From Actinomyces capricornis (GTDB taxonomy: Bacteria > Actinomycetota > Actinomycetes > Actinomycetales > Actinomycetaceae), in the NCBI RefSeq assembly GCF_019974135.1, contig NZ_AP025017.1, positions 1,240,001 to 1,304,000 on the forward strand: a stretch of DNA of 64,000 nt, given 5' to 3'. Below are positions 18,549-26,578 of the stretch, in pieces. A model generated the notes under the pieces. That model did no database searches. It was not told where the DNA came from and saw nothing but the letters and a program-made list of their open reading frames with translations. Each line of letters begins with the position of its first letter. Positions within the stretch are counted from its first letter, which is position 1. A program made the position numbers and the translations under genes.

Positions 18549-19136
18549 TCACCGCACGGCATGGGAACGGCAGGTGGCGGCGAAGTCCTTGAGACCCTCG
18601 TGCTCGAGACAACCGATCACATCGTCGACCGTCCATTTCGGCCCTTTGCGGCCGCTGCGAGAGGAGACCGCTCTCAGCGCCGCCATCACCAGGTCGGGGT
18701 GTAGATCCAGCAGATCCAGCAGGAAGTCATCCGGCGACTGAGAGAAAAGGCCCCCCGGAAGCGCCCCGTCCTCGAAGTCCCTGAGGTTGAAAGTGACGAT
18801 CACATCGGCACGACCGGACAGAGCAGTGGCAACCACATGCCTGTCATTCGGGTCCCGCATCCCAGGGACAGCGGGAAGCAAGTCCTCCCAGTCGCCGACC
18901 CGAGCATCTGGCAACGCCCGGTTCATCTGCTTTCGCATCCGCAGGACATAGGAGCGCGACTCCTCTTCATCCTTACCGTGCCTTGCATGAATCCGGAAGA
19001 TCGCGTTCTCCATCTCCTCCTCGATCCGACCGCTCCATACTGGCCTGTATACGGACATCACACCGAGTTCGATAAGGACATCACGCAGAACGCTTGGAAC
19101 CAGGACACAGGCATCGAGGACCGCAGAGAATGCCAC
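18549..19136 (-). CDS. PIN-domain RNase toxin
   Basis: A 195-residue PIN-domain protein. The first acidic residue is in FSAVLDACVLVP, the later ones in MRDPNDRHVVATALSG and IVTFNLRDFEDG, the usual metal-binding set of VapC-like RNases. A C-terminal helical extension (about 140-195) goes beyond minimal VapC length. It starts at a GTG three bases after the stop of the HTH gene upstream, so the two form an antitoxin-toxin operon. The likely role is growth inhibition by RNA cleavage when the antitoxin is lost. The target RNA is unknown. Confidence 0.8.
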   Translation of the reverse strand: MAFSAVLDACVLVPSVLRDVLIELGVMSVYRPVWSGRIEEEMENAIFRIHARHGKDEEESRSYVLRMRKQMNRALPDARVGDWEDLLPAVPGMRDPNDRHVVATALSGRADVIVTFNLRDFEDGALPGGLFSQSPDDFLLDLLDLHPDLVMAALRAVSSRSGRKGPKWTVDDVIGCLEHEGLKDFAATCRSHAVR

Positions 19137-19139
19137 GAT

Positions 19140-19640
19140 TCAACCTTCTGCCCGCGCATTCCTCAACTCTTGACGCACCTCTTCGGGGTCAAGGTCATAG
19201 TCTCCCATGGCCTGCGTGTCCGAGACCATGTCCGAGAGGGCCTCTCGGGCGTCACGGCGCTGGCGCCTCTGGTACTCCAGCACATCCGCGAGATACAGGC
19301 GGCGGTGCCGACGGACCCTCTCGAAGGGGATCTCCCCGGCATCCAGCAGCCTCACCAGGGTGGATCGTGAGATGCCGAGCAGCTCCGCCGCCTCCTGGGT
19401 GGTCAGGCGCATGGCCTGGGGGGCCACCGTCACCGCCATCCCCTGCCGCATCGCCTCCGCGACCTGAAGGAGCACCTCGGCGACCTCCGGGCTGAGTACC
19501 ACCTCCTCACCGTCAACCACCAGGCACGGGGTGGCCGCCCGCCCATCACTGGGACTCAACTTGCTCACGATCTGAGCGAAACTCCCCGCAACCACCTCCT
19601 CGGGCAGGTACGTCCGACTCTCGACAGGCACCGCAACCAC
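19140..19640 (-). CDS. Excisionase-type HTH antitoxin of the PIN toxin
   Basis: A 166-residue protein. The best start is the GTG 6 nt after GAGGAGG; longer frames upstream read through the operator repeats. The N-terminal part (TYLPEEVVAGSFAQIVSKL) is not recognised. A compact HTH of the excisionase/MerR-like class follows: LTTQEAAELLGISRSTLVRLLDAGEIPFERVRRHRRLYLADVLEYQ at about residues 80-127. The acidic C-terminal tail (DYDLDPEEVRQELRNARAEG) could bind the toxin. It is followed directly by the PIN gene. Three 18-bp direct repeats upstream (19695-19748) are the likely autoregulatory operator. Confidence 0.8.
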   Translation of the reverse strand: MVAVPVESRTYLPEEVVAGSFAQIVSKLSPSDGRAATPCLVVDGEEVVLSPEVAEVLLQVAEAMRQGMAVTVAPQAMRLTTQEAAELLGISRSTLVRLLDAGEIPFERVRRHRRLYLADVLEYQRRQRRDAREALSDMVSDTQAMGDYDLDPEEVRQELRNARAEG

Positions 19641-19694
19641 GACATTCCTCCTCTTCAACGCGTCGGCACACAACGTCGTGCCGTTGATACACCC

Positions 19695-19748
19695 TGAACG
19701 TTCTGCACGAGTTGAACGTTTTGCGCGAGTTGATCGTATCGCTCGACC
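19695..19748. promoter_or_regulatory. Three tandem 18-bp repeats, putative toxin-antitoxin operator
   Basis: Repeat 1 (19695-19712) TGAACGTTCTGCACGAGT and repeat 2 (19713-19730) TGAACGTTTTGCGCGAGT differ at two positions. A weaker third copy, beginning TGATCGTATCGC, follows at 19731-19748. They lie 55 bp upstream of the antitoxin start. The helical spacing suggests stacked binding of an HTH protein. Confidence 0.6.
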
Positions 19749-19812
19749 CGACCAATGAGCAACTCCGCTCACAGGGGCCTGTTCCCAGACAGTCAGTCCG
19801 CCCGCGCACCCT

Positions 19813-21816
19813 TCAGTCGGTGGAGCGCACCAGCCACCAGGCCGCGTAAGGCGGCACCGGCACCCGGCCGTCGCCGGCGCCCTCCAGGGAGGCCGAGCCG
19901 AAGGGCACCGTGTCGGTCAGGACATCGCTGGCGCCCATGACGCCCAGCTCGGCCAGCCGGGCCGCCGAGACCGAGCGCCACTCCGGGGTGACGTTGTAGA
20001 CGCCCACGAAGCTGCCCCGCGGGTGGTCGCGGTGGGTGACCAGCACCCCGGGATCATCCACATCCATCACCCGGGTGCGGATGCTGGCCTCCAGCTGGGG
20101 CAGCCCCGCGCGCACGCGCGCCATATGGGCCAGGTCCGTGAAGACCCTGCCCTCGGCGGTGGAGCGGTCGTGGCGGTTGGCCGCGCGGGCCTCATCGAGC
20201 CGCGGGCGCCCCGCCCACCGGGTGTCGGCCTCATGGCCCGGCTCGGTGTCCCAGTTGGGGTCATTGGGCTGGGCGAGCTCATCCCCGCTCCACAGCACCG
20301 GGATGCCGCCCCAGCCGTAGATGATGGCGTAGGCCATGCGCATGGCGTTGAGCCGCTCCTCGCGCCAGGTCCACAGCTCCTCGGCCCGGAAGCCCGGGGC
20401 GTCGTCGGGCACCCCCTGCCAGGCCTCGTCGGCGGCCTCGATGCCGATGAGGGAGGCGGCGGTGCCGGCGATGCGGCGGTCCCCCGTGGCCGGGTTGTGC
20501 TGGAAGACCAGGCCGCGCGCGTCGCTCCAGGGCCACTGCCCCCGGTACCAGTCGGCCAGAAAGGCGCGGTGGTCGAAGCCGCTGAGGCCGACGGCGGCCG
20601 CATCGCCGTCGTCGATCGCCCAGCCGATGTCGTCGTGGCAGCGCAGATAGGTGATCCACGTGGCCGACGACGGCTCCACCGGCAGGCTCTGGAGGGCCTC
20701 GACCGCCAGGGTGGTGTCTCGGGCGGCCAGCATCGACCAGATCTGGACCATGAGGGAGTTGTGGTAGGCCAGGTCGGAGACCTTGCCGGTGTACTTGCCC
20801 TGCCCCAGGTACTGGAGGAGCTCGGTGGGGGCCACGATCGCCTCGGCCTTGAGGTCCACCGCCGGGCAGGCGATGCGGGTCAGGGCGCGCAGCACCTCGG
20901 TGATCGCGTGGACCTCGGGCTGCCCCTGGCAGTCGGTGCCCAGGCGCTTGATGGTGAAGGCGATGGCGTCCAGGCGCAGCACCTCCACCCCGCGGTTGGC
21001 CAGGTCGAGCACGATCTGGGCGTACTCCTCCATGACCCGGGGGTTGCGCCAGTTGATGTCCCACTGGAAGGAGTTGAAGGTGGTCCACACCCAGCCGCCC
21101 AGCTCCTCGTCCCAGGTGAAGTTGCCCGGGGCGAAGTCGGGGAAGACCTCGGGGAGGGTCTGCTCGTAGGCGTCGGGCTCGGTGCGGTCGGGGAAGATGA
21201 GGAAGTAGTCGCGGTAGCGCTGCTCGCCGGCCCGGGCGCGCACCGCCCACTCGTGCTCGGCGGCCACATGGTTGAGCACCAGGTCCACCACCAGGGAGAT
21301 GCCGGCCTCCCGCAGCTCGGCGGTCAGGGCCTCCAGGTCCGCCATGTCCCCCAGGTCCTCGCGGACGCTCCGGTAGTCGGCCACCGCGTAGCCGCCGTCG
21401 GAGTCCCCGGGGCGGGGGGTGAGCAGGGGCATGAGGTGGAGGTAGGTGACGCCCAGCTCGCGCAGGTAGTCGATGCGCTCCTCCACGCCGCGCAGGGTGC
21501 CGGCGAAGCGCTCGGTATAGGCGGCGTAGCCGATCCGGCCCGGCTCCTGGGCCCAGCCGGGGTTGAGGGTGCGGGCCAGGTCGAGGCGGCGCAGCTCGAC
21601 GTCGCGCTCGGCGTAGGCGTGGGCGGCGCGCTCCACCAGGGTCATGGCGGTCTCCGCCCCCGCCTCCCCATACAGGACGGTCAGGCCGTCGAGCAGGTCG
21701 GGGTACCAGCGCTCGACGCGGGTGAGGAAGACGTCGCGCTCGGCGGCCTCCAACGGGTCCAGGGCGTGGAAGACGAGGTCGTACAGGGCTTCGGGGAGGA
21801 GGGTGGCGGCGCTCAT
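19813..21816 (-). CDS. GH13 amylosucrase-like glucosidase
   Basis: A 667-residue GH13 enzyme close to amylosucrases and sucrose hydrolases. A helical N-terminal domain (about 1-100) precedes the barrel. The catalytic nucleophile is in VEVLRLDAIAF, the acid/base in VDLKAEAIVAPTELL, and the transition-state Asp in TYLRCHDDIGWAIDD. HLMPLLTPRPGDSDGGYAVADYRSV is a typical subfamily 4 segment. It lacks a signal peptide, so it should act on sucrose in the cytoplasm, either splitting it or building glucan. Amylosucrase and sucrose hydrolase cannot be told apart here. The start has GGGGAGG upstream. A single gene; Pgm could use the downstream products. Confidence 0.85.
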   Translation of the reverse strand: MSAATLLPEALYDLVFHALDPLEAAERDVFLTRVERWYPDLLDGLTVLYGEAGAETAMTLVERAAHAYAERDVELRRLDLARTLNPGWAQEPGRIGYAAYTERFAGTLRGVEERIDYLRELGVTYLHLMPLLTPRPGDSDGGYAVADYRSVREDLGDMADLEALTAELREAGISLVVDLVLNHVAAEHEWAVRARAGEQRYRDYFLIFPDRTEPDAYEQTLPEVFPDFAPGNFTWDEELGGWVWTTFNSFQWDINWRNPRVMEEYAQIVLDLANRGVEVLRLDAIAFTIKRLGTDCQGQPEVHAITEVLRALTRIACPAVDLKAEAIVAPTELLQYLGQGKYTGKVSDLAYHNSLMVQIWSMLAARDTTLAVEALQSLPVEPSSATWITYLRCHDDIGWAIDDGDAAAVGLSGFDHRAFLADWYRGQWPWSDARGLVFQHNPATGDRRIAGTAASLIGIEAADEAWQGVPDDAPGFRAEELWTWREERLNAMRMAYAIIYGWGGIPVLWSGDELAQPNDPNWDTEPGHEADTRWAGRPRLDEARAANRHDRSTAEGRVFTDLAHMARVRAGLPQLEASIRTRVMDVDDPGVLVTHRDHPRGSFVGVYNVTPEWRSVSAARLAELGVMGASDVLTDTVPFGSASLEGAGDGRVPVPPYAAWWLVRSTD

Positions 21817-21991
21817 ACCTCTATCCTCCCCTGTCCGGGGCCCGGAAGGAAGCAGTCCCGGGAATGCCGCGCGATGGCGCCGTATCCCGGGGGTGCCGCA
21901 GCGCGCCGGGCTGCCGGGGCGCCACACGGGCCCGCGCACCGGGGCCGACGACGGCGCTCCCGCGGCGGGCGGCCGCACCGCCCCCGACCCC

Positions 21992-22139
21992 AACTGCTAA
22001 TAACTGCTAATTTCGCCATGATTAGCAGTTCGGAGCACCAACCACCCCGCGCCCCCGCCCGGGCCCCTGAGACTGCCGGCATCAGCATCAACTGCTAGTT
22101 GCTGCTAATCTTGGCTGGATTAGCAGCAACTAGCAGTTG
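21992..22139. promoter_or_regulatory. Array of AACTGCTAAT palindromes upstream of fic
   Basis: Two direct AACTGCTAAT copies (21992-22001 and 22002-22011) are mirrored by ATTAGCAGTT (22021-22030). Downstream is a perfect inverted repeat with 21-nt arms (22089-22109 and 22119-22139) around a 9-nt spacer, built from the same CTGCTAAT/CTAGTTGCTGCTAAT units. It ends 9 nt before the Fic start codon. It may be an operator, an RNA hairpin that controls translation, or both. Confidence 0.7.
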
Positions 22140-22148
22140 AGGGCTGAG

Positions 22149-23501
22149 ATGAAGACACCGGTCCCGCCACCCAAGCCGTACGCCGAGCTCCTCACCACCA
22201 CGACCCAGGACTCCCGCCTCCTGGCGATCCTGAGCGACCCGCGCCTCTCCTTGGACCCCAACTACCACCCTTGGGAGTGGTTCCTCCACCATGAGCCACC
22301 CGCGGGCTTCACCCGCCAGGAGTGGTGGCTGGCCGTGCGCGGCCACCGCATGCAGGCCGCCCGCACCACCCCCTTCACCCTGAGCGACGGGACCCCATTG
22401 ACCTACAACCTCCCCGACCCCCTTCTCAGGCTTATCGATGACGCCTCCTCACGTGCCAGTGGCCAGATCCAGATGCCTGAGCCCATCGCCAATCCCGCCA
22501 GTCGCGACCGTTACCTCATCTCCTCACTCATCGAGGAGGCCATCACCTCCTCCCAGCTGGAGGGGGCCTCGACCTCCCGCGTGGAGGCCAAGCGAATGCT
22601 GCGCGAGAACCGCCGCCCCCGCGATCGCAGCGAGCAGATGATCCTCAACAACTACGAGGCGATGCAGAATATTCTCGCCTTGCGCGACGCCCCCCTGACG
22701 CCGGAGCTCATCTGCCAGATCCATCGCCAGGTCACCCAGGGCACCCTCGATGACCCCGACGACGCCGGGCGCATCCAGCGCCCTGGAGAGGACCGCGTGC
22801 GTATCTACGGGGGCCGGATCACCTCCCGTGGTGAGCAGGTGCTCCATGTGCCGCCACCCGCCGAGGAGCTGCCCGAGCGCATGAGGATCCTGTGCGCATT
22901 CGCCAACTCATCGGACTCCCCAGGCAGTGGGCAGCCGTACATGCCCCCGCTGCTGCGCGCCATCACACTCCACTTCATGATGGGCCACGACCACTACTTC
23001 GCCGACGGCAACGGGCGCACCTCCCGGGCGGTCTTCTACTGGTCGATGCTGCGCCAGGGGTTCTTCCTCACCGAGTACCTCTCCATCTCCAGATTGCTGC
23101 GGCGGGCTCCGGCGACGTACGCACGATCCTTCCTCCACACCGAGTACGACGAAGGAGACCTCACCCATTTCTTCCTCTACCAGGCGGAGATCATCTCCCG
23201 GTCCATCGATGAGCTCAGCGCATACCTCAGACGCAAGTCTGGGCAGGTCTCGCAGGCGAGTCGCCGACTGCGGGACCTGGAGCTCAACCACCGTCAGATC
23301 AGCCTCATCGAGTCCTTCCTGCGCGATCCCGGGGCCTCGGCGACGGTGGCTGGGCATCAGCGCACCCACGGGGTGTCCACCCAGACCGCCCGCACCGACC
23401 TCCAGGACCTTGAGGCGCGCGGGCTGCTCACCTCCGCCAAGCAGGGCCGTCGCATCGTCTGGTACCCAGTCGCCGATCTTCCCGATCGCATCGGCGCCTG
23501 A
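22149..23501 (+). CDS. Fic-domain AMP-transferase with internal inhibitory motif and C-terminal winged HTH
   Basis: A 450-residue Fic protein. The start at ATG 22149 uses GAGGG; a TTG 12 nt upstream lies in the palindrome. The Fic_N part contains the inhibitory helix S-S-Q-L-E-G at about 134-139, matching (S/T)xxxE(G/N). The active-site loop is HYFADGNGR (282-290), complete for HxFx(D/E)GNGR, so it should transfer AMP from ATP to a target hydroxyl. The C-terminal 70 residues form a winged HTH (GASATVAGHQRTHGVSTQTARTDLQDLEARGLLTS). Such Fic-wHTH proteins often stand alone and may regulate their own gene; the palindrome array upstream supports that. The target protein is unknown. Confidence 0.92.
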   Translation: MKTPVPPPKPYAELLTTTTQDSRLLAILSDPRLSLDPNYHPWEWFLHHEPPAGFTRQEWWLAVRGHRMQAARTTPFTLSDGTPLTYNLPDPLLRLIDDASSRASGQIQMPEPIANPASRDRYLISSLIEEAITSSQLEGASTSRVEAKRMLRENRRPRDRSEQMILNNYEAMQNILALRDAPLTPELICQIHRQVTQGTLDDPDDAGRIQRPGEDRVRIYGGRITSRGEQVLHVPPPAEELPERMRILCAFANSSDSPGSGQPYMPPLLRAITLHFMMGHDHYFADGNGRTSRAVFYWSMLRQGFFLTEYLSISRLLRRAPATYARSFLHTEYDEGDLTHFFLYQAEIISRSIDELSAYLRRKSGQVSQASRRLRDLELNHRQISLIESFLRDPGASATVAGHQRTHGVSTQTARTDLQDLEARGLLTSAKQGRRIVWYPVADLPDRIGA

Positions 23502-23506
23502 CCGGC

Positions 23507-23598
23507 TGCACATCTTCACCGGCCCGCCCCGCCGCGCACCCGCAGGATTCCGCGGATCTGGAACCCGCCACCGCACCACGAGCGCCTGAAGATGTGCA
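23507..23598. repeat. Intergenic inverted-repeat element, copy B
   Basis: 92 bp with ends TGCACATCTTC (23507-23517) and GAAGATGTGCA (23588-23598), and GATTCCGCGGATC in the middle. It ends 72 bp upstream of the pyridoxal kinase start. Confidence 0.75.
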
Positions 23599-23670
23599 AG
23601 GCCTACCAGGGATCGGGAGAATGGCGGGCAGGAGTTGGCCGCGGGGCCCGGGCGGGTGCACGCTAGGGGC

Positions 23671-24474
23671 ATGACACGCATCGCACTGGCCATTGCGGGC
23701 TCCGAGGCCTCCGGCGGCGCCGGCGCCCAGACCGATCTCAAGACCTTCCACCAGCTCGGCGTCTTCGGGTGCACGACCCTGACCTGCATCGTGTCCATGG
23801 ACCCCAAGAACAGCTGGGACCACCGCTTCGTGCCCGTCGACCCCCAGGTCATCGCCGACCAGATCGAGGCGGCCGCAGCCGTCCACACCAGGATCGACGC
23901 CGTCAAGATCGGCATGCTCGGCACCGCCGCCACAATCGAGGTGGTGGAGGCGGCCCTGGAGGAGCAGGGCTTCCCCATCGTGGTCCTCGACCCGGTGCTC
24001 ATCTGCAAGGGCCAGGAGTTCGCCGGCGCCATGGAGGTGGACAACGCCCTGCGCTCGCGGATCCTGCCCCGTGCCACCATGACCACCCCCAACCTCTTCG
24101 AGGCGGCCACGCTGGCGGGCATGGAGGAGATCACCACGGTGGACCAGCTCAAGGACGCCGCCAAGCGCATCCACGACCAGGGCGTCCCCAACGTCCTGGC
24201 CAAGGCCGGGCCGAGCCTGGGCACGGGCACCGCCCTCGATGTCTTCTACGACGGCGCCGCCCTGGAGGTCCTGGAGGTGCCGGCCGTGGGCGAGGAGCGC
24301 GTCCACGGGGCGGGCTGCACCCTGGCCGCCGCCGTGACCGCCGAGCTCGCCAAGGGCGCCACGCCCCTGGAGGCCGCCGTGAAGGCCAAGGAGGTCGTGG
24401 CCTCCTCCATCGAGCACGGCCTGCGCGGCAACATCCCCTTCCCCTACGTCTACCAGGGCGGCTACCGCGCCTGA
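23671..24474 (+). CDS. pdxK: Pyridoxine/pyridoxal/pyridoxamine kinase (ThiD-like)
   Basis: A 267-residue ribokinase-fold enzyme that phosphorylates vitamin B6 vitamers. The start is MTRIALAIAGSEASGGAGAQTDLKTF, the ThiD/PdxK opening. The middle has VKIGMLGTAATIEVVEAAL and VVLDPVLICKGQ, and the catalytic anion hole is VHGAGCTLAAAVTAELAKG near residue 212. GAGCTLA with a cysteine is typical of the ThiD/PdxK branch that prefers B6 vitamers over HMP; HMP kinase activity is possible. There is no thiamine gene nearby. A 28-bp-stem hairpin follows. Confidence 0.85.
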   Translation: MTRIALAIAGSEASGGAGAQTDLKTFHQLGVFGCTTLTCIVSMDPKNSWDHRFVPVDPQVIADQIEAAAAVHTRIDAVKIGMLGTAATIEVVEAALEEQGFPIVVLDPVLICKGQEFAGAMEVDNALRSRILPRATMTTPNLFEAATLAGMEEITTVDQLKDAAKRIHDQGVPNVLAKAGPSLGTGTALDVFYDGAALEVLEVPAVGEERVHGAGCTLAAAVTAELAKGATPLEAAVKAKEVVASSIEHGLRGNIPFPYVYQGGYRA

Positions 24475-24493
24475 GGGGCGCATACCGCGTTCC

Positions 24494-24562
24494 CGTCGAG
24501 CGGGGCGTGTCCCTCCGATGCCAGCGGTGCCACCGCATCGGAGGGACACGCCCCGCTCGACG
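24494..24562 (+). terminator. 28-bp perfect hairpin after pdxK
   Basis: Arms 24494-24521 and 24535-24562 pair perfectly over 28 bp with a 13-nt loop. There is no U-tract. It lies 20 nt after the pdxK stop, upstream of the PadR promoter. Confidence 0.7.
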
Positions 24563-24583
24563 ACTGAGGAACAGCGGAACCGG

Positions 24584-24620
24584 TTGTCAGCCCCTCTAGT
24601 AACCAGGTAGGCTATATACC
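24584..24620 (+). promoter_or_regulatory. Candidate promoter of the PadR/ABC operon (leaderless)
   Basis: TTGTCA (24584-24589) and TAGGCT (24608-24613) are 18 nt apart. The GTG start codon follows 7 nt after the -10 box, where transcription should begin, so the mRNA is probably leaderless. TATATA overlaps the region and could also act as -10. Confidence 0.55.
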
Positions 24621-24971
24621 GTGAACGCCCCAGCCGCCCGCCTCCTCCACGGATTCCTGGAGCCCTGCCTCCTGTCCCTTCTGGAGGGGCAGCCCGACTA
24701 CGGACTCTCCCTGGCCCAGCGCCTGGAGGCCGCAGGCCTGGGCCCCATCCCCGGCGGCACCCTCTACCCAGCCCTGCTGCGCCTGGAGAAGCGGGGCCTG
24801 GTCACCGCCTTCCGAAAGCCCTCCACCTCCGGTCCCGCACGCAAGTACTTCGAACTGACCCCTGAGGGCGCCGTCGAGTTGACGGCACGCCGCCAGGAAT
24901 GGCGCTCCTTCGCCACCACTGCGGGAGCCATCATCGAGGGCCAGCACGCACGCCAGGAGGCCCCCTCATGA
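24621..24971 (+). CDS. PadR family transcriptional regulator
   Basis: A 116-residue winged-HTH regulator: LEPCLLSLLEGQPDYGLSLAQRLEAAGLGPIPGGTLYPALLRLEKRGLVTAFR is the classic PadR N-terminal domain, with the GTLYPAL recognition helix. The C-terminal part is short. It starts at GTG, probably leaderless. Its stop overlaps the next gene as ATGA, so it is coupled to the ABC transporter that follows. PadR proteins usually repress such exporters and are released by small hydrophobic ligands. Autoregulation is likely but not shown. Confidence 0.9.
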   Translation: MNAPAARLLHGFLEPCLLSLLEGQPDYGLSLAQRLEAAGLGPIPGGTLYPALLRLEKRGLVTAFRKPSTSGPARKYFELTPEGAVELTARRQEWRSFATTAGAIIEGQHARQEAPS

Positions 24972-25831
24972 CCGGCACCGCACCCCATTCATCCTGGTAC
25001 ACCACCTTCTCCTCGGAGTTGAGCGCCCAGGGCACCGCCGACCACGAACGTCAGCGGATCCTGAAGGACACCCGAGCAGAGGCCGACGCCGCAGGCCTGG
25101 CGCCCGCGGCCATGTACGGGCCCGCCACTCTCTACGCCCGCGAGCTCGCCTGCGCCCTGCGCAGCGCAGCACCCGCGCGCACCGCCCGGGCCATGACCAG
25201 CGCCGAGTGCGCCCGCCCGCCGGGCGAGGTCGTGCTGCGCCTGAGCGGGCTGCATGCCAGGCGCGGACGGCGCCCCGTCCTGCATGGCGTGGACCTGGAG
25301 GTGCGCCGTGGCGAGGTGGTCGCCGTCGTCGGTGCCAACGGCGCTGGGAAGAGCACCCTCATGCAGGTGTGCGCCGGCCTGGTGGCCCCCAGCGGAGGGC
25401 GCGTGGAGCGCACGGGGCACTTCGGCTACGCCCCACAGCTCGAGGCCCTGGCCCCGCTGCTGACTGTGGACGAGCACCTGCGGCTCGTGGGAGCCGCCCG
25501 CGGCATCTCACCCAGCCGCGCGACGGCAACCGGCCACCGCCTCCTGTCGCTCCTGGGGTGGCGGGCGAAGGGCTCGCACACGGTGGAGGCGCTGTCGGGA
25601 GGCACCCGGCAGAAGCTCAACCTGTCCCTGGCCCAGCTCGACTCCCCCGATCTGCTGCTCCTGGACGAGCCCTATCAGGGTTTCGACGCCCTGGCCCACG
25701 AGGAGTTGTGGGAGCTCATCGAGTCCTGGCGCCCCAGCGCCGGGATCCTCATAGTCACCCACCTGCTGCACGAGATCGACCGGGTGGATCGCGTCGTCGA
25801 GCTGCCCGCACCGGAGGAGGCCGCCCGATGA
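24968..25831 (+). CDS. ABC transporter ATP-binding protein with N-terminal extension
   Basis: A 287-residue protein. Residues 1-85 are an unusual helical prefix (SSWYTTFSSELSAQGTADHERQRILKDTRAEADAAGLAP) that resembles the small HAAS/DUF1700-like proteins often found after PadR genes. A standard ABC ATPase follows: Walker A GANGAGKSTL near 132-141, signature EALSGGTRQKLNLSLA, Walker B LLLLDEPYQGFD, and the switch His in VTHLLHE. The prefix looks fused to the ATPase. The gene is coupled by ATGA overlaps to padR and to the permease. The cargo is unknown. Confidence 0.88.
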   Translation: MTGTAPHSSWYTTFSSELSAQGTADHERQRILKDTRAEADAAGLAPAAMYGPATLYARELACALRSAAPARTARAMTSAECARPPGEVVLRLSGLHARRGRRPVLHGVDLEVRRGEVVAVVGANGAGKSTLMQVCAGLVAPSGGRVERTGHFGYAPQLEALAPLLTVDEHLRLVGAARGISPSRATATGHRLLSLLGWRAKGSHTVEALSGGTRQKLNLSLAQLDSPDLLLLDEPYQGFDALAHEELWELIESWRPSAGILIVTHLLHEIDRVDRVVELPAPEEAAR

Positions 25832-26550
25832 GCGGCATAACCCTGCTCGTCGCCCGCGTCACGCTTCGGGAGCTGTCCCGGCGCCGAGGAGCACTCGCCC
25901 TGACCCTCATCCTCCCCCTGGCCTTCTTCCTCGTGCGCTTGGAGACGCACTGGACGGCGCTTCGACTGCTGTCCATGGGGCTGGGCTGGGCAGTGGCCAC
26001 CCTGGCGCTCTTCACCCAGGTCTCCTCACGGCAGATCGACCGGCGCCTGGTGGTTGCCGGCGCCAGCCCGACGTCGATCCACGCAGGCCGCCACCTAGCC
26101 GTCCTGGCCCTGGGCTGGGCAGTGGCCGTGCCCTACAGCGCCATGGTGCACCTCACCATCGGCGGCCAGTTGGAGCGCCCGACCCTGGTCCCCATCATGC
26201 TGCTGCTCACGACGACGGTGGCTGTCCCACTGGGCTCCTTAGCAGCCGCACTCGTTCCTCGGGACCTGGAGGGGGCGCTCCTGCTCCTGGCGATCATGGC
26301 GGTTCAGGTCCTCGTGGATCCCGCCGAGTCCTGGACGCGGGTACTGCCGCTGTGGTCGACACGGGAGCTGGCCACCGTCATCGTCGACCCCCTGGGCAGC
26401 GCAACGGGGGCGGAGCACCTGCACGAGGGCATGGCGCACGGGGCCGCCTTCGCCGTCGTCCTTCTTGCGCTCGGCACCGGACTGGGGAGCCTGCGCCTGC
26501 GCACCCTCCAGGTGCGACCGCCCCTCGCGCCCCCAGCCCCGCCCGGTTGA
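25828..26550 (+). CDS. ABC transporter permease
   Basis: A 240-residue membrane protein with about six hydrophobic segments, among them GALALTLILPLAFFLVRL, LGWAVATLALFTQV, LAVLALGWAVAVPYSAMV, IMLLLTTTVAVPLGSLAAALV, LLLLAIMAVQVLVDPA and AAFAVVLLALGTGLGSL. This is the size and layout of ABC-2 type permeases. It overlaps the ATPase gene as ATGA and completes the PadR-controlled exporter. The substrate cannot be predicted. Confidence 0.85.
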   Translation: MSGITLLVARVTLRELSRRRGALALTLILPLAFFLVRLETHWTALRLLSMGLGWAVATLALFTQVSSRQIDRRLVVAGASPTSIHAGRHLAVLALGWAVAVPYSAMVHLTIGGQLERPTLVPIMLLLTTTVAVPLGSLAAALVPRDLEGALLLLAIMAVQVLVDPAESWTRVLPLWSTRELATVIVDPLGSATGAEHLHEGMAHGAAFAVVLLALGTGLGSLRLRTLQVRPPLAPPAPPG

Positions 26551-26578
26551 CCCCAGAGCGCCCCTGCCCGAGCCCCGC

